Source: Betaproteobacteria bacterium
GTDB taxonomy: Bacteria; Pseudomonadota; Gammaproteobacteria; Burkholderiales; SG8-41
Assembly: GCA_021300125.1 (NCBI GenBank)
Contig: JAJTHX010000012.1
Coordinates: 1 to 9,092 of the forward strand
Direction of reading: 5' to 3'
DNA length: 9,092 nt
This document shows, one piece after another, positions 1-6,327 of the stretch. The notes beneath the pieces are model-generated. The model did not search any database. It worked only from the letters and a program-made list of their open reading frames with translations, and was not told the DNA's origin. Within the stretch, counting starts at the first letter, position 1. The number at the start of each line of letters is the position of its first letter. The position numbers and the translations under genes were made by a program.

Positions 1-485
1 GCGCCGTAGGCGGGCGACGACGCCGCGTGTACGGTGCGCCCCGAGATCGACGACACATTGATGATGCGGCCGGCCCTGGATTTTTTCAGGTGCGGGATCG
101 CCATCTTGCAGATCAGGAACACGCTGCGCAGGTTGAGCGCGACGGTGCGGTCCCATTCTTCGATCGGCATGTCCTCGACGGTGGCCAGCCGGCCGTAGCC
201 GCCGGCGCAGTTGATCACGATGTCGATGCCGCCGAAGGCCTGTGCGATGCCGGCGATGCATTGCGCAACCGAGGCCTCATCCGTGATGTCGGTGCGGAAC
301 AGCTGCGCCGTGCCGCCGCCGGCGCGGATCGCTGCAGCCACCTTTTCGCCGTTGTCGGCGTCGATGTCGACCACCGCGACGCGGCAGCCCTGTGCCGCAA
401 ACAGGCGCGCGGTTTCCGCGCCGATGCCCTGCGCAGCACCGGTGATCAGTGCGACGCGGTTGTTCAGTTCCGGGTAGTTCGCCAT
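1..485 (-). CDS. Short-chain dehydrogenase/reductase (SDR), partial: C-terminus beyond window
   Basis: The frame opens at an ATG at 485 and stays open for 161 codons to the window edge, so the C-terminal third or so of a roughly 250-residue classical SDR is missing. The Rossmann cofactor motif TGAAQGIG is at residues 15-22. The NCAGG motif is at 92-96, the structural Asn at 118, the catalytic Ser at about 146 and the catalytic Tyr at 160; the Lys of YxxxK would lie outside the window. Asp40 after the second beta strand is the usual sign of NAD(H) rather than NADP(H) preference. The protein should be a cytosolic oxidoreductase acting on an alcohol or ketone; the substrate is unknown, and FabG-like ketoacyl reductase activity is one possibility. 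A GAGG ribosome binding site lies about 6 bases upstream. The gene follows the MFS transporter after 14 bp on the same strand, so the two are probably co-transcribed. Confidence 0.93.
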   Translation of the reverse strand, partial: MANYPELNNRVALITGAAQGIGAETARLFAAQGCRVAVVDIDADNGEKVAAAIRAGGGTAQLFRTDITDEASVAQCIAGIAQAFGGIDIVINCAGGYGRLATVEDMPIEEWDRTVALNLRSVFLICKMAIPHLKKSRAGRIINVSSISGRTVHAASSPAYG

Positions 486-499
486 CGGGTCCTCGCAAG

Positions 500-1675
500 T
501 TATTGATTTAATTGATTATTTTTTTCGGCTTCGCGGGCGCTGGCGCGATTGATCCACGAGCCTCCACCCATGATCAGCGCGCAGCTCCAGAAGATCGCCG
601 CAACGCCGCCAATCACCGCGCCAACAGCGCCAAACAGCGGCGGCACCACCACGTGCGCGCCGTAGCTCACCGCGAGCCGCATCGAGATGCCCTCGGCCGA
701 GCGTCCCGCGGGCGCCGCGTTGAAGGCGAGGATCATCGACAGCGGCTGGCCGCAGCCCAGTCCCAGCCCGAGTGCGAAGGCGGCCAGCGCCAGCAGCGGT
801 GCGCTCGAAGTGAGCGGAAACACGCAGAACGCGAGCGCCGAAATGATGAAGGCGCCGGCGAGCATCGCGCGCTCGCCGTAGCGCCGGGTGATCGGCGGAA
901 TGAACAGGCGGGTGACAAACGCCGCCGCGCCGAAGGCGCCCATGATGAGGCCGATGGTGGTGGCCGAGAAATCGAGGCTGTGGCCGTAGATCGGCATGTA
1001 GAGGTTGAACAGGTCGAGACCGGTCATCACCGCTGCGTTGGACAGCAGCGCATTGCGCATCGCCGGCTGTTTCAGCAGGTCGCGCGTGTTGCGTGCGGGC
1101 TGCGTGCCGGCGCCTGCCGGGGCAGGGGCCGGCACCGGGATGGTGTGGCGCTTGAGTATCACCACGCCGAGGCAGGCGAGCGGAACCGCCGCCATCACCA
1201 GGAAGGAGGGCACATGGCTCAGCGTGTCGATCGACAGGCCGACCAGCACCGGACCGATCACCGCGCCGGTGGATTCGCCGAGGCTGTAATAGCTGTAGTG
1301 ACGGGTGCGGTTGTCGGCGCTCGACAGCGTGCCTACCAGGTTCTGTGTCGCCACCACCCACAGCATGCTGGTGAAGCCCCACAGCGGCGCGACGAGGTAG
1401 AGCGTCGCCATGGACGGAAACACGAAGGGCAGCGCCATCACCAGCGTGTAGCTGGCGAGTCCCCACACCATCAGGCGCCGGTTGTCGAAACGGTCGGCCA
1501 GGCGCCCGGCGGCAATGGCCAGCAGAAACGGAAACAGCCCGTAGAGCGCGAACAGGATGCCGGTCTGCAGCGGTCCCGCGCCGAGGTCCACCGCATACAG
1601 CGTCATCAGCACCCGGCTGCCCTTCATGGTGATGAAGGTGATGCTGGTGAGGGCGATGATCAGTAAGAGCGGCAT
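500..1675 (-). CDS. MFS transporter
   Basis: This is a complete 391-residue major facilitator protein of about twelve membrane segments in the inner membrane, the usual length for the family. The MFS motif A between helices 2 and 3 is clear as GRLADRFDNRR at residues 57-67. A degenerate counterpart, TRLFIPPITRRYGERA, follows at 255-270 in the second half. A Pro/Ala-rich cytoplasmic loop at about 178-196 separates the two six-helix bundles. The substrate cannot be predicted; drug or metabolite efflux is as likely as uptake. The ATG at 1675 was chosen because it keeps the first hydrophobic helix (MPLLLIIALTSITFI) intact, although no good Shine-Dalgarno sequence precedes it. A perfect TATAAT lies at 1701-1706 on the same strand, and the short-chain dehydrogenase gene follows directly, suggesting that transporter and enzyme handle related compounds. 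Confidence 0.92.
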   Translation of the reverse strand: MPLLLIIALTSITFITMKGSRVLMTLYAVDLGAGPLQTGILFALYGLFPFLLAIAAGRLADRFDNRRLMVWGLASYTLVMALPFVFPSMATLYLVAPLWGFTSMLWVVATQNLVGTLSSADNRTRHYSYYSLGESTGAVIGPVLVGLSIDTLSHVPSFLVMAAVPLACLGVVILKRHTIPVPAPAPAGAGTQPARNTRDLLKQPAMRNALLSNAAVMTGLDLFNLYMPIYGHSLDFSATTIGLIMGAFGAAAFVTRLFIPPITRRYGERAMLAGAFIISALAFCVFPLTSSAPLLALAAFALGLGLGCGQPLSMILAFNAAPAGRSAEGISMRLAVSYGAHVVVPPLFGAVGAVIGGVAAIFWSCALIMGGGSWINRASAREAEKNNQLNQ

Positions 1676-1700
1676 GAGGGGGCGGTGGGGCGCTGCGCCG

Positions 1701-1706
1701 ATTATA
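1701..1706 (-). promoter_or_regulatory. Candidate -10 element (TATAAT) for the MFS-SDR operon
   Basis: Read on the minus strand these six bases are a perfect TATAAT, 25 bases before the transporter ATG. This would give a short leader of about 20 bases, which fits the absence of a clear ribosome binding site. No good TTGACA-like -35 is visible at 16-18 bp spacing; the nearest candidates (GGCTGA, GCTGAA) are poor. The motif overlaps the self-complementary TTATAA and lies in the 126-bp gap divergent to the sirtuin gene, so it could also contribute to plus-strand transcription. The assignment is inference from consensus match only. Confidence 0.4.
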
Positions 1707-1768
1707 AGAGCGCGCCCCCGCTTTCAGCCGCGCGCGGCCATATTGCGGAAAGCGCGCAGGGCGAGAAA

Positions 1769-1796
1769 GCCGGCCACTGGCCAGCCGCGGGCCGGC
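1769..1796 (+). repeat. Inverted repeat just upstream of the sirtuin start
   Basis: The arms GCCGGCC (1769-1775) and GGCCGGC (1790-1796) are perfectly complementary around a 14-base loop that itself contains the palindrome TGGCCA (1778-1783). The structure ends 5 bases before the ATG at 1802. If transcribed it could form an RNA hairpin in the leader and affect translation initiation. In DNA this GC-rich, short repeats of this kind also arise by chance. Confidence 0.3.
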
Positions 1797-1801
1797 GTTG
1801 C

Positions 1802-2578
1802 ATGATGGCGTGCATGAACGGCCATCCCGAACTGCAGACGATCAAATCCTGGATTGACGCCGCGCGGCGCGTCACCGTGCTCACCGGTGCCGGCATCTCC
1901 ACCGACTCCGGCATTCCCGATTTCCGCGGGACGCAGGGGGTGTGGACGCTCAATCCGAAGGCGGAAAAAATGTCGGATATCCGCCATTACGTGTCGGACC
2001 CCGAAGTGCGCCGCCTGTCCTGGCAATCGCGCCTGGCGCATCCGGCGTGGACCGCCGCGCCCAACGCCGGCCACCACGCGCTCGCAGAGCTGGAGCGCCG
2101 CGGCAAGCTGCACGCGCTGGTCACCCAGAACATCGACGGCCTGCACCAGCGTGCCGGCGTCTCCGCGAACAAGGTGATCGAAGTGCACGGCACACTGCAC
2201 CGGGTGATCTGCCTCGGCTGCGGCTGGCGCGGTCCGATGCAGGACACACTGGACCGCGTTCGTGCCGGCGAGGAGGATCCGCAGTGCCTCGCCTGCAGCG
2301 GGCTGCTGAAAAGCGACACCATTTCCTTCGGCCAGCCGTTGGTCCCCGAAGTCATCGACCGCGCGATGCGTGTCGCGTCCGAATGCGAAGTGTTCATCGC
2401 CATCGGCAGCACGCTGCAGGTCTATCCCGTGGCCGGCGCCGTGCCGCTGGCGCTGCAGGCCGGCGCGAGGGTGGTCATCATCAATGCCCAGCCGACGCAG
2501 TTTGATGGCGTTGCGGATGCGCTGGTCCGGTTGCCGATCGGCGAGGTGCTGCCTGACCTTTTCGGTGCAGGCCGCTGA
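1802..2578 (+). CDS. Sir2-family NAD-dependent protein deacylase (sirtuin)
   Basis: This is a 258-residue sirtuin, a typical length for bacterial CobB/SrtN-like enzymes, which remove acyl groups from protein lysines while consuming NAD. The NAD-binding signature GAGISTDSGIPDFRG is at residues 29-43. TQNIDGLHQRAG is at 108-119 with Asn110 and Asp112, and the catalytic base is His129 in VHGT. Four zinc ligands form two CxxC pairs, Cys137/140 and Cys162/165. GSTLQVYPVA at 202-211 matches the conserved GTSLxVxPA segment. Where E. coli CobB has the YxxR acyl-pocket motif, this protein appears to have Trp74-x-x-Arg77. Starts at 1802, 1805 and 1814 are all in frame and none has a good Shine-Dalgarno; a GTG at 1685 would add 39 residues that look unrelated to sirtuins. 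The gene is divergent from the MFS gene and convergent with the hydrolase. Confidence 0.95.
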   Translation: MMACMNGHPELQTIKSWIDAARRVTVLTGAGISTDSGIPDFRGTQGVWTLNPKAEKMSDIRHYVSDPEVRRLSWQSRLAHPAWTAAPNAGHHALAELERRGKLHALVTQNIDGLHQRAGVSANKVIEVHGTLHRVICLGCGWRGPMQDTLDRVRAGEEDPQCLACSGLLKSDTISFGQPLVPEVIDRAMRVASECEVFIAIGSTLQVYPVAGAVPLALQAGARVVIINAQPTQFDGVADALVRLPIGEVLPDLFGAGR

Positions 2579-2581
2579 ACG

Positions 2582-2612
2582 GCAACGGCGCATCGGACCG
2601 AAGCGCCGTTGC
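2582..2612. terminator. Hairpin in convergent gap, probable bidirectional terminator
   Basis: The arms GCAACGGCGC (2582-2591) and GCGCCGTTGC (2603-2612) are perfectly complementary over ten pairs. The 11-base loop contains a further TCGG/CCGA pairing, so almost the whole segment can fold. It starts 3 bases after the sirtuin stop and lies 17 bases beyond the hydrolase stop, where a terminator serving both convergent genes would be expected. Neither side carries a clear run of T, so it is not a textbook intrinsic terminator; it may act with Rho or as a 3'-end stabiliser. Confidence 0.55.
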
Positions 2613-2629
2613 TGCCACCCCGGGGCGGG

Positions 2630-3994
2630 TTACTTCTTCTTTTTGGCCGGGGCCTTTTTCTTCGCGGCAGCGGATCGTGTCGCACTTTTCTTCAGGGTGA
2701 CCACCTTGATCACGCGTTTTTTCGCGGCGGGCTTGCGGCCGGTGTCGACCTTGATCCCCCTTTTTGGGGCCGGGGCCATGCCCTTGGTCAGCACGCCGCG
2801 CAGCCAGGCCCAGGCCGCCGGCCCCCATTCACGTTCATTGCGCGCGGCAATATGGCCGTCATCGGGATACACACGGGCGACGCGGCCGTCGGGTGGTCCC
2901 GACTCGAGCAGCAGGTAAAGGTTGCCGATGGGCGTCAGGTGGTCGATCTTGCCGTTGACCAGGTACATCGGCATGGTCAGTTTGTCGAGCAGGCCCTGGT
3001 CCTGCAGCGACCAGCGCAGGAACTCCTTGCGCTGCTCCTCCTCGGTGACCTGCTTCAGCGGCGGCTGCGTGCCGCGGGGGCCGAACCAGTTGGTCTTGGC
3101 GCGTTCGTAGGCGGCGGCGCGCCACTCGGCGCGCTCCTCGTCCGTACCCCAGTAGCCGACGCCGCCGGGGGCGCAGGAGATCACGCCTTTGATGCGGGAA
3201 TCGTGCGCGGCGAGCCGGATCACCCACAGGCCGCCGCGGCTGACGCCAAAGGCGCCGATGCGGTTGCCGTCAATCTCGGGGCGTTGCTGCAGTTCGTCGA
3301 GCGCGGCCTGCCAGGCCACGATGGATTCCGGGGCATGCGGAAAGGAGGTCTGGCCCGTGCCCGGTGCATCCACCACCAGCGCGGCCATGCCCTGCGACAG
3401 CGCGCCTTCGGCGTACTTCTCGCGGTCTTCCTTGTACATGTCAGCGCCGCACATCACCAGCACCGCGGGCACCTTGTTCGTTTTCGAGGCGCCCGGCGGC
3501 AGGCGCAGGTAGCCGGTGGCGGTCATGCCGTTCTTGTTGACCACCAGCGCCTGCGGCGGGTTGTCGAGCAGGGCGGCGGACTTGCGGAAGCAGCGCAGGT
3601 AATCCTCATACGACTGCGCCTTGAGTGCGCTCATGTCCGGCGGGCAGATCGAGGAGCCCGACCAGTATGGCGCGGGAAAGCGCGCGAGGCTGAAATAAGA
3701 CTTGGCCTGGATGTAGGCGCGGCGCGCCTCGGCCTTGTTGCCGCGGGAGAGCAGTGCATCGCCCTCTTTTTCATAGTCGGCGCCCACCGCGCTCCACACC
3801 GGCACCCAGTCTTCGTCTTCGGTGCTCTTGATTTTGGCCACCGTGTCGATCAGCAACTGCATGTCGTCGATCAGGTTGAACCAGCGGCGGTAGAAGCCGC
3901 CGATGGTGACGGCAAAGGGATTCTCGTCGCTGCGCATCGGCAGTGCGGCGAGGATGGCGGTTTTTTCGGATGCGGCGTGTGCGGCGCTTTTCAT
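2630..3994 (-). CDS. Alpha/beta hydrolase with N-terminal helical domain and lysine-rich C-terminal tail
   Basis: This 454-residue protein resembles the FrsA / 2,6-dihydroxypseudooxynicotine hydrolase-like group of alpha/beta hydrolases. Residues 1-140 are a helical cap domain with a TPR-like stretch at about 73-105. The core starts near 150, with the nucleophile elbow GVSRG at 250-254 (Ser252). Asp351 (NGKIDHLTP) and His381 (PDDGH) are the probable acid and base, so the catalytic triad is complete. No signal peptide is seen, so it is probably cytosolic. The substrate is unknown; family members cleave C-C or ester bonds. Residues 411-454 are an appendix with 15 Lys and 4 Arg but only one Asp, ending AAAKKKAPAKKKK, like histone H1 tails. 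The ATG at 3994 has an excellent GGAGGAG ribosome binding site two bases upstream, and no other start competes. The gene is divergent from the Bug operon across a shared 248-bp gap. Confidence 0.9.
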   Translation of the reverse strand: MKSAAHAASEKTAILAALPMRSDENPFAVTIGGFYRRWFNLIDDMQLLIDTVAKIKSTEDEDWVPVWSAVGADYEKEGDALLSRGNKAEARRAYIQAKSYFSLARFPAPYWSGSSICPPDMSALKAQSYEDYLRCFRKSAALLDNPPQALVVNKNGMTATGYLRLPPGASKTNKVPAVLVMCGADMYKEDREKYAEGALSQGMAALVVDAPGTGQTSFPHAPESIVAWQAALDELQQRPEIDGNRIGAFGVSRGGLWVIRLAAHDSRIKGVISCAPGGVGYWGTDEERAEWRAAAYERAKTNWFGPRGTQPPLKQVTEEEQRKEFLRWSLQDQGLLDKLTMPMYLVNGKIDHLTPIGNLYLLLESGPPDGRVARVYPDDGHIAARNEREWGPAAWAWLRGVLTKGMAPAPKRGIKVDTGRKPAAKKRVIKVVTLKKSATRSAAAKKKAPAKKKK

Positions 3995-4242
3995 GACTCC
4001 TCCAGTGAATCGAAACAGGGCGGCGGCTGTGCCGTCCGGTGCGGGCGCTATTCTGAAACAAGGCCAATTTGGGCGCTATGCCATGGCCGGTGCGGCAGGC
4101 TGCCCGCGACAGAAAAACATAACCCATTGATATTCAATATTTATTTTTGAGTGTGGTGCGGCCTCATCCTCGGCTCGGGCCGGATGCGGTTTGCGCCGCG
4201 CCGCGCTTCGGCGACAATGGCCGTTCATCAGGAGGTGGTGAC
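3995..4242. promoter_or_regulatory. Divergent regulatory gap with AT-rich island
   Basis: This 248-bp gap separates the divergently transcribed hydrolase and first Bug receptor, so promoters for both should lie here. From about 4111 to 4149 the sequence is markedly AT-rich compared with everything around it, containing runs such as AATATTTATTTTT. Inside it is the inverted repeat ATTGA-TAT-TCAAT at 4126-4138, which could be an operator. A 9-bp direct repeat GGGCGCTAT occurs at 4043-4051 and 4071-4079. I could not find a convincing -35/-10 pair at proper spacing on either strand, so exact promoters are not called. The gap ends in a strong AGGAGGTG ribosome binding site at 4230-4237 for the Bug gene. 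No convincing small gene is seen here. Confidence 0.45.
4126..4138. repeat. Inverted repeat ATTGA-N3-TCAAT, possible operator
   Basis: Two perfect 5-bp arms flank TAT in the centre of the AT-rich island between the divergent hydrolase and Bug genes. The symmetry and position fit a dimeric regulator binding site, and LysR-type sites are often of this general kind. No regulator gene is present in the window, so this is inference from position and symmetry. Confidence 0.3.
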
Positions 4243-5238
4243 ATGCAAAACAATAAATGCCGGGCCGCGCCGCGCGCGTGCCTGAACTCCGTGTGGCTGA
4301 TGGGCGCGCTGGCCACGCTCGCTGCCCTGCCGTCCGCGTTTGCGGCGTTCCCCGAGCGGCCGATCCGCATCATCGTGCCCTTCCCCCCGGGCGGCGCCTC
4401 GGATGTGACCGCGCGCATGCTGGCCGAGAAGTTTGCGCAGACCTGGAACGTCAACGTCGTGGTCGATAACCGCACCGGTGCCACCGGCATCATCGGCACC
4501 GACCTCGTTGCCAAGGCCGCGCCCGACGGTTACACGCTGGGGCTGGTCGCCTTGAGTTTTGCCATCAACCCGGCGATCCACAAGCTGCCCTACGATTCGG
4601 CGAAGGATTTTTCCTTTGTCACGATCACGGCTTCCAATCCGCTGGTCTTGGTGACCGGCACTGCATTTGCGGCGAAAACGGTGAAGGACGTGATGGATCT
4701 CGCGCGGGCCAAGCCCGATGCCCTGACCTTTGCCTCCAGCGGCACCGGCAGCTCCCCGCACATGAGCGCGGAACTGTTCAAGCTGATGACCGGCCTCAAA
4801 ATCACCCACGTGCCGTATAAAGGCAGCACCGCCGCGCATCCCGACCTCATCGCCGGCCGCGTCAACATCATGTTCGACACCGTCATTGCCACGCTGCCGC
4901 ACATCAAGGGTGGCCGCCTGCGCGCGCTGGGCGTGACCTCGAAGGCGCGCTCCAACGAGCTGCCCGAGGTGCCACCCATCGCCGACAGCGTGCCCGGCTA
5001 CGAATCGACATCGTGGGGCGTGCTGATGGGCCCGGCCAAAATCCCGGCGCCGGTGATGGCGACGCTGAACAAGGAGGCGGTGCGCGTGATCGGCCTGCCC
5101 GACATCCGCGAGCGTCTGGCCCGCCTCGGCTCGGTGCCGGTGGCGAACAGCCCGGACGAGGCGCGGCAGTTCATCCGCAGCGAACTCGAGAAATGGACCA
5201 GGACCGTGAAGGCTGCCGGCATCACCGCGGCGAACTGA
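4243..5238 (+). CDS. Bug family (TctC-like) periplasmic tripartite tricarboxylate receptor, first copy
   Basis: This is a 331-residue secreted solute-binding protein of the Bug/TctC family, of normal length. The signal peptide has a basic start (MQNNKCRAAPRA), a hydrophobic core at about 16-30 and a likely cleavage after SAFA at 34. The mature protein opens with the family hallmark FPERPIRIIVPFPPGG (36-51). Further typical blocks are NRTGATGIIGTD at 76-87, SSGTGSSPH at 165-173 and HVPYKGSTAAHPDLIAGRV at 189-207. Family members bind small carboxylates or amides in the periplasm and deliver them to TctA/TctB-type transporters or to sensors. The ligand here is unknown. The ATG at 4243 is chosen because it gives a proper signal peptide and has AGGAGGTG five bases upstream; a TTG at 4147 would extend the frame but destroy the signal. 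It is the first gene of the probable operon. Confidence 0.94.
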   Translation: MQNNKCRAAPRACLNSVWLMGALATLAALPSAFAAFPERPIRIIVPFPPGGASDVTARMLAEKFAQTWNVNVVVDNRTGATGIIGTDLVAKAAPDGYTLGLVALSFAINPAIHKLPYDSAKDFSFVTITASNPLVLVTGTAFAAKTVKDVMDLARAKPDALTFASSGTGSSPHMSAELFKLMTGLKITHVPYKGSTAAHPDLIAGRVNIMFDTVIATLPHIKGGRLRALGVTSKARSNELPEVPPIADSVPGYESTSWGVLMGPAKIPAPVMATLNKEAVRVIGLPDIRERLARLGSVPVANSPDEARQFIRSELEKWTRTVKAAGITAAN

Positions 5239-5315
5239 GGCGCGCGGCATTCGATCAAACAGGGTGACCGACCGCGGGCACACGCGGCGGCGTTGACTGA
5301 CGAGGAGGAACGGAA

Positions 5316-6287
5316 ATGTGGATCGGGATGCGTGTTATTGCACTGGCCGCGCTGCTGCTGCCGGGCGTGGTGTTCGCACAGAACTTTCCCGGCGGCAAGC
5401 CGGTGCGCATTTTTGTCGGCTTCTCACCCGGCGGCGGTGTCGACACCACCGCGCGGATGATGGCGCAGGCCTTCAGCGAGCTGTGGGGCAGCCCGGTGCT
5501 GGTGGAGAACCGGCCCGGCGCGGCCGGCAACCTCGCCAACGAGCTGACCGTGAAGGCGCCGCCCGACGGCACCACCATGGTCCTGTGCAACATCGGCTCG
5601 CATGCGATCACGCCCGCGCGCTTTGCCAGGAAGCTCAGCTATGACCCGATCGGCGATTTCGCCTTTCCGCTGATGATCGGCGGCGTGCCCAACGTGTTCA
5701 TGGTGCATCCCTCGATGCCGGTGCGCAGCCTGCAGCAGTACATCGACTTCGCGCGCAAGGCGCCGGGCAAGCTCAACTTCGGTTCTTCCGGCGTCGGCGC
5801 TTCACCCCACCTGTCGATCGAGCTGTGGAAGATGATGAGCAAGATCAACATCGTCCACGTCCCGTACAAGGGGGCCTCGCAGGCGCTCACCGACGTGATC
5901 AGCGGCCACATCGAATCCTCGGTGGGCAATCTCGCCGGCGCGCCGCTGGCGGCGATCAAGGCCGGCCGGGTGCGGGCGCTGGCGGTGACCTCGGGCGTGC
6001 GCAGCCCCCAGCTGCCGCAGGTGCCCACCTTCGCCGAGGCCGGGGTGCCGGGCTACGATGTCACCGGCTGGTACGGGCTGTGCACGCAGAGCAAGGTGCC
6101 GCAGCCGGTGCTCACCCGCATCAACGCCGACGGCAACAAGATACTCGCCGGCCCGATGAAGCAGCGGCTTGAGGACCAGGGCGTGACGGTGCAGACGGCC
6201 ACACCCGAGCAGTTCATGGCCCACGTCAGGACCGAGATCGCGAAATGGACCAAGGTGGTCGCCGATGCCAAGCTCGAAGGCGACTGA
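5316..6287 (+). CDS. Bug family (TctC-like) periplasmic tripartite tricarboxylate receptor, second copy
   Basis: This 323-residue receptor belongs to the same family as the preceding gene but is clearly diverged from it, so it is an old paralogue rather than a recent duplicate. The signal peptide is short with a likely cut after VVFA at 21. Family blocks are KPVRIFVGFSPGGGVDTTAR (28-47), NRPGAAGN (65-72), GSSGVGASPHLSIELW (156-171) and VHVPYKGASQALTDVISG (180-197). The ATG at 5316 is preceded by AGGAGG (5303-5308) at good spacing; Met5 is an alternative start with poorer spacing. The 77-bp gap after the first receptor contains no convincing promoter, so co-transcription is likely. Two adjacent non-identical receptors suggest that two ligands, or one ligand at two affinities, are handled. 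No TctA/TctB partner is encoded here. Confidence 0.93.
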   Translation: MWIGMRVIALAALLLPGVVFAQNFPGGKPVRIFVGFSPGGGVDTTARMMAQAFSELWGSPVLVENRPGAAGNLANELTVKAPPDGTTMVLCNIGSHAITPARFARKLSYDPIGDFAFPLMIGGVPNVFMVHPSMPVRSLQQYIDFARKAPGKLNFGSSGVGASPHLSIELWKMMSKINIVHVPYKGASQALTDVISGHIESSVGNLAGAPLAAIKAGRVRALAVTSGVRSPQLPQVPTFAEAGVPGYDVTGWYGLCTQSKVPQPVLTRINADGNKILAGPMKQRLEDQGVTVQTATPEQFMAHVRTEIAKWTKVVADAKLEGD

Positions 6288-6288
6288 C

Positions 6289-6327
6289 ATGAACTTCCCG
6301 CAAGCCACCAGGAGTAAAGCGACATGA
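6289..6327 (+). CDS. Possible 12-residue leader minigene overlapping the next start
   Basis: An ATG one base after the stop of the second Bug gene opens a 12-codon frame (MNFPQATRSKAT). Its TGA overlaps the ATG of the decarboxylase alpha gene as ATGA. A GAAGG sequence lies about 11 bases upstream. The arrangement could couple translation of alpha to the upstream gene, because ribosomes ending here would be placed at the alpha start. The peptide itself has no recognisable feature. A frame this short arises easily by chance, so this is a weak call. Confidence 0.15.
   Translation: MNFPQATRSKAT

Noticed and set aside
1724..2593. A 289-codon minus-strand frame opposite the sirtuin
   Set aside because: The sirtuin on the plus strand has every catalytic and zinc-binding residue. 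The antisense frame has none and is compositionally a shadow.
2609..4150. A 513-codon open frame on the plus strand opposite the hydrolase
   Set aside because: It is antisense to a gene with a complete catalytic triad and a strong ribosome binding site. Its product shows no recognisable motif and has the Gly/Ala/Arg/His-rich makeup of a high-GC shadow frame.
4147..4242. Upstream TTG start extending the first Bug receptor by 32 residues
   Set aside because: The extension would place a non-hydrophobic stretch before the signal peptide and ignores the strong AGGAGGTG ribosome binding site at 4230-4237.
5272..5287. CCGCG/CGCGG inverted repeat between the two Bug genes as a terminator or attenuator
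   Set aside because: The arms are only five bases long with no T tract, in a GC-rich background where such repeats are common.
4243..6287. The two Bug receptors as a recent tandem duplication
   Set aside because: Apart from short family blocks, the proteins differ throughout, including their signal peptides, so an old divergence or separate acquisition is more likely.
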